DNA of 32,515 nt from an uncultured Reyranella sp. (lineage in GTDB: Bacteria; Pseudomonadota; Alphaproteobacteria; Reyranellales; Reyranellaceae): assembly GCF_945957355.1 (NCBI RefSeq), contig NZ_CAMFKM010000033.1, positions 1 to 32,515 of the forward strand. Reading direction: 5' to 3'. Each line of letters opens with the position of its first letter. The first letter of the stretch is position 1. Made by a program: the position numbers and the translations under genes. The notes below the pieces were generated by a model. That model was not told the origin of the DNA. It did not search any database and was given only the letters and a program-made list of their open reading frames with translations. Of this stretch, positions 25,256 through 32,515 are shown piece by piece.

Positions 25256-25266
25256 GGCATGAAGAG

Positions 25267-26121
25267 ATGAACCGCTTCAAGTCCTGGGTCACTTACCTGC
25301 AGGTCGCGCCGCTCGCGCTGGTGTTTCTGCTGTTCCTCATCGTCCCGATCGCCACGATCGTGGTGGTGAGCTTCTTTGACTACAACACGACCCAGATCAT
25401 TCCGGCTTTCCTGCTGCAGAATTACGAGGAGCTGCTGCTCTCGCCGGTCACATGGCGGACCTACCAGCAGACGATCCAGTTCGCGCTGATCACCTGGGCG
25501 CTGACCCTGGGCATCGGCTTCACCGTCGCCTACTTCGTGGCCTTCCACGTTCGCTCGCCGACGATACAGACGGTGCTGTTCCTGATCTGCACCATCCCGT
25601 TCTGGACTTCCAACGTCATCCGCATGATCTCGTGGATCCCGTTCCTCGGCCGTCACGGGCTCGCCAACACGACGTTGATCAATCTCGGCCTCATCAAGGA
25701 GCCTCTGGAGTTTCTGCTCTATTCCGACTTCTCGGTCGTGCTGGCCTATGTGCACCTCTACACGCTGTTCATGGTGGTGCCGATCTTCAACTCGATGATG
25801 CGTATCGACCGCAGCCTGCTCGAGGCGGCGCGCGACGCCGGCGCGACCGGCTGGCAGACGCTGGTCAACGTCATCCTGCCGCTGTGCAAGCCCGGTATCG
25901 CCATCGGCTCGATCTTCGTCGTGACGATCGTGATGGGTGACTTCGTCACCGTGCGCATGATGAGCGGTGGCCTCAGCGCCTCGGTCGGCCTGATGATGGC
26001 GAACGCCATGTCGCTGCTGCAGTATCCCGCCGCCGCGGCCAACGCCGTCGTGCTGCTGCTGCTGGTCCTGTTCATCGTCGCGGCCATGATGCGCCTGGTC
26101 GACATCCGCAAGGAGCTGTGA
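25267..26121 (+). CDS. ABC importer permease, PotB-like
   Basis: This 284-residue membrane protein has about six hydrophobic helices and the cytoplasmic EAA loop (LEAARDAGATGWQTLVNVIL) that docks the ATPase. The start ATG follows the REP-like hairpin by 11 nt. Its stop is followed at once by the second permease, with AAGGAG just before the stop serving the next gene. It forms the channel with the PotC-like protein. Confidence 0.92.
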   Translation: MNRFKSWVTYLQVAPLALVFLLFLIVPIATIVVVSFFDYNTTQIIPAFLLQNYEELLLSPVTWRTYQQTIQFALITWALTLGIGFTVAYFVAFHVRSPTIQTVLFLICTIPFWTSNVIRMISWIPFLGRHGLANTTLINLGLIKEPLEFLLYSDFSVVLAYVHLYTLFMVVPIFNSMMRIDRSLLEAARDAGATGWQTLVNVILPLCKPGIAIGSIFVVTIVMGDFVTVRMMSGGLSASVGLMMANAMSLLQYPAAAANAVVLLLLVLFIVAAMMRLVDIRKEL

Positions 26122-26122
26122 C

Positions 26123-26965
26123 GTGCAGCACGGCAAGCGCGGTCCTGCCTTCTGGTTCCTCGGCGCCTTCTTCTGCCTGTTCGTGCTGTTCCTCTACGGT
26201 CCGACGCTGACCATCCTCATCCTGTCCTTCCAGGGACCGGGGGGCGGGCTCACCTTCCCGATGAACGGCGTCTCGCTGCACTGGTTCAGGAACCTGTTCG
26301 AGAAGCAGATGGTGGGCGACTTCGCGGGCTCGCTGCAGCGCTCGATGATCCTGGGCGTCGCGGTCATGCTGGTGACGGTTGCGGCGTCCTTCTCCGCCGG
26401 GCTGGCCTTCCGCTCGCGCTTCCGCGGCTCCGCGATCATCTTCTATCTCGCCATTGCCAGCCTGATCGTGCCCTCGATCCTGATCAGCCTGGGCATCGGC
26501 CTGCTTTATCGCGTCCTCGGCTGGGATCCCGCCTGGTATAGTTCGGCCTTCGGCGCCCACCTCACCTGGACCCTGCCGTTCGGGCTCCTGATCATGTTCG
26601 CCGTCTTCAACCGCTTCGACCGGCGCTATGAGGAGGCCGCGCGCGATCTCGGGGCGACTTCGTGGCAGACCATCCGGCATGTCGTCGTCCCGATCCTGCT
26701 GCCGAGCCTGATCGGCGTCGGCCTGTTCGGATTCACGCTCTCCTATGACGAGTTCGCACGCAGCCTCTACACGGCCGGCACCTTCAATACGCTGCCGCTC
26801 GAAATCTACGGCATGACCACCAACGTGACGACGCCGGTGCTCTATGCACTGGGCACCGTGACCACGGGCGTCTCCTTCGTCGTGATCGCACTCGCACTTC
26901 TGTCGGTGACATGGCTGCGCCGCCGCCGGGCGCGCCATGGCAGCGACGCCGGAAAGGCCGCCTGA
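26123..26965 (+). CDS. ABC importer permease, PotC-like
   Basis: This 280-residue membrane protein starts with GTG 1 nt after the preceding stop, served by AAGGAG at 26110-26115. It has multiple helices and an EAA loop (EEAARDLGATSWQTIRHVVV). It pairs with the PotB-like protein. The downstream amidohydrolase ATG lies 1 nt after its stop, so importer and enzyme are tightly coupled in translation. Confidence 0.92.
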   Translation: MQHGKRGPAFWFLGAFFCLFVLFLYGPTLTILILSFQGPGGGLTFPMNGVSLHWFRNLFEKQMVGDFAGSLQRSMILGVAVMLVTVAASFSAGLAFRSRFRGSAIIFYLAIASLIVPSILISLGIGLLYRVLGWDPAWYSSAFGAHLTWTLPFGLLIMFAVFNRFDRRYEEAARDLGATSWQTIRHVVVPILLPSLIGVGLFGFTLSYDEFARSLYTAGTFNTLPLEIYGMTTNVTTPVLYALGTVTTGVSFVVIALALLSVTWLRRRRARHGSDAGKAA

Positions 26966-26966
26966 G

Positions 26967-28031
26967 ATGACACGCCGTGCAAGAGTGCTGCGCCTGCCCA
27001 CCGCGGGCCCGCAGGATACGGCACCGCTCGCGGCCGCCATCGCATCGGGTGAGATCGACGCCAGGACCATCGTGGCCATTGTCGGCAAGACCGAGGGCAA
27101 CGGCTGCGTCAACGATTTCACCCGGGGCTATGCCACCCTGGCGTTGAAGCTGGTGCTGGCGGAGTCGCTGGGCTGCAAACTGGCCGAGATCGAGAAGCGG
27201 GTCGCCATCGTCATGTCGGGCGGCACCGAGGGCGGGCTGTCACCACATCTCATTGTCTTCTGCCGTGAGACCACCGCTGAGGCGGTAGCGATGGAACCAC
27301 GCCTCGCCATCGGCGTCGGCCTGACGCGCGCGTTCAAGCCGGAGGAAATCGGCCGGATGGCGCAGATCGAGGAGACGGCCGCGGCGGTGACGCTCGCGAT
27401 TGCGGATGCCGGGATCGCCGGCCCCTCCGACGTTCACTTCGTGCAGATCAAGTGCCCGCTGCTGACCAAGGAGCGCATCGAGGAGGCCGCGCGTCGCGGT
27501 GCGACGACTGCGACCGAGGACACCTATCATTCGATGGCTCTGTCGCGCGGCGCCTCGGCGCTGGGTGTCGCCCTGGCCCTGGGTGAGATCCAGAGCGCGC
27601 CGGAGGCGGCCGTCTGCAAGGACTGGTCGCTGTTCTCCCGTCTCGCCAGCACCTCGGCGGGTGTCGAGCTCTTGCGCAATGAGATCGTGGTGCTGGGCAA
27701 CGCGCCGGGCTGGAGCGGAGATCTCGTGATCGACCACGACGTCATGGGCGACGCGATCGACGCCGAAGCGGCGCGGCGCGTGCTGGCCCGCCTTGGCGGC
27801 GAGACGGTCGCGGTGCTCGCCAAGGCCGAGGCCTCTCCGACCGGCGAGATCCGTGGCCGGCGGCATACGATGCTGGACGACAGCGACATCCATTCGACCC
27901 GCCACGCCCGCGCCCTGGTGGGTGGCGTGCTGGCCGGCGCCATCGGCGACACGATGCTCTATGTCTCCGGCGGTGCGGAGCATCAGGGCCCGGCCGGCGG
28001 CGGTCCGATCGCGATCATTGGGCGGGTCTGA
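26967..28031 (+). CDS. Ring-opening amidohydrolase (cyanuric acid amidohydrolase / barbiturase family)
   Basis: This 354-residue protein belongs to a rare family that opens nitrogen heterocycles such as cyanuric acid or barbiturate. The fold has three related units, each with a Lys and a Ser around one active site. Matching pairs are visible: K41 (VGKTEGNG) and S84 (MSGGTEG); K162 (QIKCPLLT) and S230 (STSAGVEL); K286 (AKAEAS) and S334 (YVSGGAEHQGP). Arg53 (FTRGY) and Arg194 (LSRGAS) fit ring-carbonyl contacts known in the family. The ATG at 26967 is 1 nt after the permease stop; an earlier in-frame ATG lies inside that gene. Cyanurate, barbiturate or a new ring substrate cannot be told apart here. 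Confidence 0.9.
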   Translation: MTRRARVLRLPTAGPQDTAPLAAAIASGEIDARTIVAIVGKTEGNGCVNDFTRGYATLALKLVLAESLGCKLAEIEKRVAIVMSGGTEGGLSPHLIVFCRETTAEAVAMEPRLAIGVGLTRAFKPEEIGRMAQIEETAAAVTLAIADAGIAGPSDVHFVQIKCPLLTKERIEEAARRGATTATEDTYHSMALSRGASALGVALALGEIQSAPEAAVCKDWSLFSRLASTSAGVELLRNEIVVLGNAPGWSGDLVIDHDVMGDAIDAEAARRVLARLGGETVAVLAKAEASPTGEIRGRRHTMLDDSDIHSTRHARALVGGVLAGAIGDTMLYVSGGAEHQGPAGGGPIAIIGRV

Positions 28032-28053
28032 GCGGCTGGGCTAAGCTCGCCGC

Positions 28054-29247
28054 ATGAGCGACACGAGCCCCTACGATCTTCTCGGCGTGCGACGCCGCAT
28101 CAACGCCGCGGGTGCACTGACGCGCCTGGGCGGCGCGGTGATGGCAACCGAGGTCGTGGCCGCCATGGCCGCGGCCTCGCGCGCGTCGGTCGACATCGGC
28201 GAACTGCAGGACGCCGCGAGCGGACGCATTGCTGCGGCGACCGGCGCCGAGGCGGGCCTCGTCACGACCGGCGCGGCCGCGGCCCTGACGCTCGCGGCAG
28301 CCGCTTCGATCGCCCGCTGGGACGTCGCGAAGATGGCGGCGCTCCCGCACGCCGGTGCTTTCGCTCATGACATCCTGATCCTGCGCACCCACCGCACCGG
28401 CTATGCCCATGCGCTGGCCGCGTCGGGCGCGCGCCTGATCGATATCGGCCACAACGACCGCGGCACCGGCGCCGGCGTGCGCGGACTGGAGGCGTGGGAG
28501 ATCGAGGCCGCTTTGTCGCCAGCGGTCGTGGCGATGGCCTTCTCGGTCAACGCCAACAGCGTCGTCGACCTGCCGACGGCGATCGCGACGTGCCGCGCTA
28601 ACGGCATTCCCCTGATCGTCGACGCGGCGGCGCAGCTTCCACCCAAGGAAAATCTGCGGCGCTTCATCGATATGGGAGCGGATCTCGTGGCCTTTTCCGG
28701 GGGCAAGGCGCTGGGCGGTCCGCAGGCGTCCGGCATCCTCGCCGGCCGGCGCGACCTCGTGGCGTCTGCCTTGCTGCAGCAACTCGACATGGATGTGGCG
28801 CCCGACACGTGGACGCCGCCGCGCCTCGTCGACCGCGCCAACCTGCGCGGTGTCCCGCATCACGGAATCGGGCGTGGCTTCAAGGCCGGCAAGGAGGAGA
28901 TCGTCGGACTTCTTACGGCGCTCGAGCGCTTCGTCGAGGCAGACGATGCAACGGCGAACGCCGCGCTTCAGGTGCGGCTCGAAGAAATCGCCACGGCATT
29001 GAACGGCTTCGACGTGAAGCTCGTGCCCGCATCGCAGACGGGCCGTGTGCCGGTGCTGGAGATCGCCGTACCGGACGCGCTCGCCGTCAGCGCGAAACTG
29101 CAGAAGGGTGATCCGCCGATTCATCTGTCGGAGCGGCACGCCGCGCGCGGCGTGCTCACGCTCGATCCCCAGGTCCTGTTGCCCGAGCACGATGCGCAGC
29201 TCGCGGCGGCGATCCGGGAGGCTCTTGCAGCCGCGTTTCGGAATTAA
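28054..29247 (+). CDS. SelA-like PLP-dependent enzyme
   Basis: This 397-residue fold-type I PLP enzyme is related to SelA and to D-glucosaminate-6-phosphate ammonia-lyase-type proteins. The N-terminus reads LLGVRRRINAAGALTRLGG, the cofactor aspartate is probably D190 (LIVDAAAQLPP), and the Schiff-base lysine is probably K218 (FSGGKALGGPQASG). It is shorter than true SelA (about 460 residues) and lacks its tRNA-binding N-terminal domain. It lies 22 nt after the amidohydrolase in the same operon, so a role in breaking down the ring-opened product (elimination or C-N cleavage) is plausible but unproven. Confidence 0.85.
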   Translation: MSDTSPYDLLGVRRRINAAGALTRLGGAVMATEVVAAMAAASRASVDIGELQDAASGRIAAATGAEAGLVTTGAAAALTLAAAASIARWDVAKMAALPHAGAFAHDILILRTHRTGYAHALAASGARLIDIGHNDRGTGAGVRGLEAWEIEAALSPAVVAMAFSVNANSVVDLPTAIATCRANGIPLIVDAAAQLPPKENLRRFIDMGADLVAFSGGKALGGPQASGILAGRRDLVASALLQQLDMDVAPDTWTPPRLVDRANLRGVPHHGIGRGFKAGKEEIVGLLTALERFVEADDATANAALQVRLEEIATALNGFDVKLVPASQTGRVPVLEIAVPDALAVSAKLQKGDPPIHLSERHAARGVLTLDPQVLLPEHDAQLAAAIREALAAAFRN

Positions 29248-29252
29248 AGCAA

Positions 29253-29281
29253 CGGACCGGGCACCGCTGGCATCCGGTCCG
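29253..29281. terminator. Possible bidirectional terminator hairpin
   Basis: CGGACCGG and CCGGTCCG form a perfect 8-bp inverted repeat separated by 13 nt, in the 47-nt gap between convergent genes. There is no T-run on either side, so a standard intrinsic terminator is uncertain. Confidence 0.4.
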
Positions 29282-29294
29282 ACGCCGTTGTCGA

Positions 29295-29744
29295 TCAGGC
29301 GGCCCGCAGGAGGCCGAGCTGCTGCAGTGCGGTCACGCCGTCGTCCAGTCCGATTTCTTCCGCGACCTTGCCGTTCTCGATTCGCAGCACGGTGGTGCCG
29401 GTGAAGTGCATCTTCCGACCGGTAGCCGCCGGAAGGGAACCCACCAGGAAATCGTCGAAGGCGGGGCCGGTGTGCGTGCCGCCGCCTTCCCAGCGGCCGA
29501 CCACGTAGTCGCCCTCGGCAATTAGATCCGCCGCGCCACCGAATTCGAGATCCGGGAACGCCTCGCGGAATCCGACCATGAAGCTCTTCACATCTTCACG
29601 GCCACGTCTGGGGGCGTGCAAAGAATACTGCAAGAGGATCTCGGGTGCGGCGAGTTCGTCGACGATCCCGGGATTCCAGGGCTTGCCCCAGAATTCCGCG
29701 AACCACCGTCCGACGATGATCTTGTTTTCCTGTTCCTTGGACAT
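29295..29744 (-). CDS. SnoaL-like / NTF2-fold protein (ester cyclase-type)
   Basis: This 149-residue single-domain protein has the SnoaL/NTF2-like pattern: an N-terminal helix (KIIVGRWFAEFWG), SFMVGFREAFPDLEF, then beta strands with DYVVGRWEGGGTHTG and HFTGTTVLRIENGKVAEEIG. Members range from polyketide cyclases to small-molecule isomerases and binding proteins, so no reaction is assigned. The start is supported by GAAGGA 8 nt upstream. It follows the second ABC importer on the same strand after a 108-nt gap with a hairpin, so it may share or have its own transcript. Confidence 0.85.
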   Translation of the reverse strand: MSKEQENKIIVGRWFAEFWGKPWNPGIVDELAAPEILLQYSLHAPRRGREDVKSFMVGFREAFPDLEFGGAADLIAEGDYVVGRWEGGGTHTGPAFDDFLVGSLPAATGRKMHFTGTTVLRIENGKVAEEIGLDDGVTALQQLGLLRAA

Positions 29745-29762
29745 GCTGAACTTCCTTCGCGC

Positions 29763-29796
29763 TGTTGCCGTCGCGGGTAATCCGCGATCGGCAACA
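29763..29796 (-). other. Strong hairpin between importer ATPase and SnoaL-like gene
   Basis: TGTTGCCG-TCGCGG pairs with CCGCGA-CGGCAACA around a GTAAT loop, with one bulged T at 29788. There is no T-run, so it may be a processing or stability element in the transcript leader of the SnoaL-like gene, or an operator. Confidence 0.5.
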
Positions 29797-29852
29797 TGTG
29801 CGTCGGTGGTTCAGATGAATATCCGGCCGCCGCCTCGAATTTGGTCTTTGAC

Positions 29853-30953
29853 TCAGTCCACCGCCGCCTGACCTTCGTCGCGATAGGCCCAGCAGGTGTC
29901 TGGCGGCAGCGTGAGGGCCACTTCACCCGGCTGGTGCCGGGCCGCGGTGCCGAGTTCCAGAACCTCGAGCTTCTGGCCGCCGAACTCGACGTCGTAGACG
30001 GTCTGCATGCCCTGGTAGCGGCGGTCGACGACCTTGCCGGTGAAGGCATTGACCGGGCCGCGTTCGCCGAGGCGGATGTTTTCCGCGCGCAACGCCACGT
30101 GCGCGGTATCCCCGGCGGCGAGGGACTGCGGCGTCCAGGCTTCGATCCGCCCCGGGGCGCCGAGATCGACGATCACCGTCTCGCCCTTGCGCTCAAGCAC
30201 CTTGCCCAGCAGGGAGTTGGAGGCGCCGGTGAAGTTGGCGACGAACGAGTCGGCCGGCCTGTTGTAGATCTCGCCCGGCGGCGCCATCTGCAGCAGCTTG
30301 CCGTCCTTCATGACGCCGATCCGGTCGCCCAGCACCACGGCTTCCGCCTGGTCGTGCGTGACGTACAGGCCGGTCATGCCGGTGGCCTTCAGGATGCGGC
30401 GCAACTCGTCGCGCAGCCGGATGCGCAGCTTGGCGTCGAGGTTCGAAAGCGGCTCGTCGAGCAGCAGGAGCTGCGGGCGGTAGACGAGGCTGCGGGCCAG
30501 CGCGACGCGCTGCATCTGGCCGCCCGACAGCAACGTCGCCGAACGGTCGGCGTACTCGCCAAGGCCGACGAGCTCGAGCGTCTCGCGCACCTTGGCGTCA
30601 ATGTCGCCGCCGCCGCTGCGGCGATGCTTCAGTGGATAGGCGACGTTCTGGCGAACCGTCATGTGCGGCCACACCGCATAGGACTGGAACACCATGCCGA
30701 TGTCGCGCTCGCGCGGGCTCACCAGCACGCCGCGCTGCGGTTCGGACACGACCCGGCCGCCGATCGAGATGCGGCCGCCGGTCGGATGCTCGAGGCCGGC
30801 GACGCAGCGCAGCGTCGTCGTCTTGCCGCATCCTGACGGGCCGAGGAGAACGACGATCTCCCCGGCCGGCACCTCGAAATTGACGTCGTCGACGGCGGGC
30901 TTGCCCGTGCCGAACTGCTTGACGAGGTGTTCGATGAGAAGGGCAGCGCTCAC
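29853..30953 (-). CDS. ABC importer ATPase, FbpC/PotA-like
   Basis: This 366-residue ATPase has Walker A GPSGCGKTT, Q-loop FQSYAVWP, signature LSGGQMQR, Walker B LLLLDEP and H-loop YVTHDQAE, followed by TOBE-type C-terminal repeats. I set the start at the GTG at 30953 because it overlaps the binding-protein stop as GTGA. A GTG nine codons upstream at 30980 is possible. It energises the importer formed by the upstream permease and binding protein. The family moves ferric iron, thiamine, phosphonate or polyamines; cargo is unknown. Confidence 0.93.
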   Translation of the reverse strand: MSAALLIEHLVKQFGTGKPAVDDVNFEVPAGEIVVLLGPSGCGKTTTLRCVAGLEHPTGGRISIGGRVVSEPQRGVLVSPRERDIGMVFQSYAVWPHMTVRQNVAYPLKHRRSGGGDIDAKVRETLELVGLGEYADRSATLLSGGQMQRVALARSLVYRPQLLLLDEPLSNLDAKLRIRLRDELRRILKATGMTGLYVTHDQAEAVVLGDRIGVMKDGKLLQMAPPGEIYNRPADSFVANFTGASNSLLGKVLERKGETVIVDLGAPGRIEAWTPQSLAAGDTAHVALRAENIRLGERGPVNAFTGKVVDRRYQGMQTVYDVEFGGQKLEVLELGTAARHQPGEVALTLPPDTCWAYRDEGQAAVD

Positions 30954-31981
30954 TGGCGGTAGCCGTAGGTCTTGTTCCACTCCTCGATCCAGGTCGCGCG
31001 CAGCTTGTCGAATTCCTCGAACTTCGGCACCCAGACCTTAACCGTCTTCGGATCCCAGCCCTTCGGATAGGCCGGCGGCTCCTTCAAGGAGGTGATGTTG
31101 CCCAGCTTGTTGATCATGAAGGTCTGGCCCTCCTTCGACAGGCGCCAGTTCATGAAGAGCCGGGCGGCATTCGGGTTCTTCGACGCCTTGGTGATGCCGT
31201 CGGCATAGGGAACGATCGGCACGCCCTCGGGCGCGAAGATCGCCTCGGCCGGCGCACCCTCGACGATCTTGGTGTAGATGATGTTGTAGAGCAGCGGGGC
31301 GATCGAGATCTCGCCGCGGACCAGCGCGTCGGAGCAGGGCGCGCCGGAGGGATACAGCGAGATGCCGAGCGCGGCCTGCTTCTTCCAGTAATCTTCGCCG
31401 AGCACCTGGCGCTCGAACATGATGCGGGTCCAGGTCGTGCCGCCCGACGGTCCGATCACCTGGCCGATCTGCTTGTCCTTGTATTCCGGCTTCAGCAGAT
31501 CCATCCAGGTCTTGGGAGGATTCTTCACGAGCTGCGTATTGTAGGCGATCGCCCAGCCCAGCGTGGCGCTCGGCCACAGCTTCGGTGACACGAGCGCATC
31601 GGGCCGGTAGTCGGCGGCGTTCGGCGGCGCGTAGTCCTGGAACAGGTCGGCCATCGCCAGCATCAGGCCCCGGTCGGAATGATTGACCACGTCGGCCGCA
31701 AGTTTTTCCGCCGCCGCTTCGGTCTTGATGCGCTGGATGAGCTGGCCGCCCGGGGCGCGCACCATCGCGACCTTGATCTTCGGGAAGCGCTTGTTGAACT
31801 CCTTGATGACCTCCTGCTGGGTCTCGGCGAAGTCGGCCGTATAGAAGGTCAGCGAGCCTTCCTTCTCGGCCGCCGCGATCAGCTCCTTCGAGCCGAACGG
31901 GTCCTGCTGAGCCTGCGACGGCGCGGCGAAGCCCGCGGCGGCGGTGCCGGCGATGCCGGCCAGTACGGTTCTGCGCTTCAT
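30950..31981 (-). CDS. ABC importer substrate-binding protein, FbpA/AfuA-like
   Basis: This 343-residue extracellular binding protein is of the ferric/thiamine-type family. The chosen ATG gives MKRRTVLAGIAGTAAAGFAA, a signal peptide cleaved near SQAQ. GGAGG lies 8 nt upstream, while another ATG two codons earlier is only 2 nt from it. Family blocks include GSLTFYTADFAETQQEV, GWAIAYNTQLV and TWMDLLKPEYKDKQIG. I could not identify the paired tyrosines of true ferric-binding proteins with confidence, so iron is not claimed. It overlaps the ATPase start by 4 nt. Confidence 0.9.
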   Translation of the reverse strand: MKRRTVLAGIAGTAAAGFAAPSQAQQDPFGSKELIAAAEKEGSLTFYTADFAETQQEVIKEFNKRFPKIKVAMVRAPGGQLIQRIKTEAAAEKLAADVVNHSDRGLMLAMADLFQDYAPPNAADYRPDALVSPKLWPSATLGWAIAYNTQLVKNPPKTWMDLLKPEYKDKQIGQVIGPSGGTTWTRIMFERQVLGEDYWKKQAALGISLYPSGAPCSDALVRGEISIAPLLYNIIYTKIVEGAPAEAIFAPEGVPIVPYADGITKASKNPNAARLFMNWRLSKEGQTFMINKLGNITSLKEPPAYPKGWDPKTVKVWVPKFEEFDKLRATWIEEWNKTYGYRQ

Positions 31982-32032
31982 GGTCATTTCCTCCGTTTTC
32001 CCCAATTTTCCCCGATCTTCATTCGTGCGGCG

Positions 32033-32515
32033 TCAGCCGGCGCGGGCGCTGCCCTGGGCCGCGCCACGCGACAGCCAGTTCGTGATGCCGAGCAGGACCC
32101 CGAGGATCACGGTCTGCACCAGGCTGAAGGCGGCGGTCTTGCCGACGTTTCCGCCTTCGTAATAGTCGAGCAGCAGCACCGCCATGACGGTGGTGTTGCT
32201 GGTGTAAAGGAACAGCGACGAGCCGAGCTCGCGCACCGCGAGCACAAAGAGCAGGGTCATCGAGGCGACGACTCCAGGCTTGGCGAGCGGCAGCATGATG
32301 CTGCGGATCGTGCCGAGCAGGCCACGGCCGCAGATCCACGAGGCTTCTTCCAGCTCCTTGTGGATCTGCATGAAGGAGGTCGAGAGCGCCTTGACCGTGT
32401 CCGGAATGAAGCGCGCGACGAAGGCCAGCGCCAGGATCGTCAGCGTGCCGTAGAGGCCGCCCGGCAGGCCGATCCACGCCCACAGATAGGCCACGCCGAC
32501 GACCAGGCCGGGAAT
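32033..32515 (-). CDS. ABC importer permease, FbpB-like (C-terminal part; 5' end outside window)
   Basis: The frame is open at the window edge; 160 codons of the 3' part are present. It shows an EAA-type loop (LEEASWICGRGLLGTIRSIM) followed by hydrophobic helices ending with the stop at 32033. FbpB-type permeases are usually about 550 residues with two such halves, so this is probably the second half. The binding-protein gene follows after about 50 nt with its own strong ribosome site. Confidence 0.88.
   Translation of the reverse strand: MPGLVVGVAYLWAWIGLPGGLYGTLTILALAFVARFIPDTVKALSTSFMQIHKELEEASWICGRGLLGTIRSIMLPLAKPGVVASMTLLFVLAVRELGSSLFLYTSNTTVMAVLLLDYYEGGNVGKTAAFSLVQTVILGVLLGITNWLSRGAAQGSARAG

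Noticed and set aside
25259..25270. ATG at 25259 as the start of the first permease
   Set aside because: It is out of frame and stops after three codons; the ATG at 25267 opens the permease frame.
1..32515. Insertion sequences, integrases, CRISPR arrays or prophage genes
   Set aside because: No transposase-like product, regularly spaced repeat array or phage-type gene was found in any frame I could read.

Overview
The window looks like a chromosomal segment of a GC-rich alphaproteobacterium. The evidence is an alphaproteobacterial-type initiator tRNA and 4.5S RNA, a recO-parC pairing, a dnaX-ybaB-recR operon, a Bpt-type leucyltransferase gene, and many Tat-type signal peptides. The genus cannot be fixed from the sequence. 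No insertion sequence, phage, integrase or CRISPR signal was seen.

Region 1 (1-5621) is mainly housekeeping. It holds the 3' part of an initiator tRNA with its terminator, a PhoD-like secreted phosphatase (minus strand), then recO, parC and uppP on the plus strand. Region 2 (5714-11668) is a TRAP transport locus. Three tandem paralogous DctP-type binding-protein genes, each closed by its own intrinsic terminator, face one dctQ-dctM membrane pair on the other strand. Copies 1 and 2 share a 119-nt stretch of perfect identity, which looks like gene conversion. Region 3 (11825-16143, minus strand) holds the leucyltransferase bpt, a DUF4126 membrane protein, recR, ybaB, dnaX and the 4.5S RNA.

Region 4 (16244-29247) is the most interesting part: two operons diverging from a 122-nt gap at 22669-22790. 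The minus-strand operon encodes HyuA and HyuB hydantoinase/oxoprolinase subunits, an SDR protein lacking the catalytic Tyr, a PCuAC-like protein with no signal peptide and lost copper ligands, and an NtaA/DszA-type flavin monooxygenase. The plus-strand operon encodes a PotABCD-like ABC importer, a ring-opening amidohydrolase of the cyanuric acid hydrolase/barbiturase family, and a SelA-like PLP enzyme. My reading is import and stepwise opening of a cyclic amide or ureide; the substrate is unknown. A REP-like hairpin lies between the binding-protein and first permease genes.

Region 5 (29295-32515, minus strand) is a second ABC importer of ferric/polyamine type (permease cut by the window edge, binding protein, ATPase), followed by a SnoaL/NTF2-fold protein.
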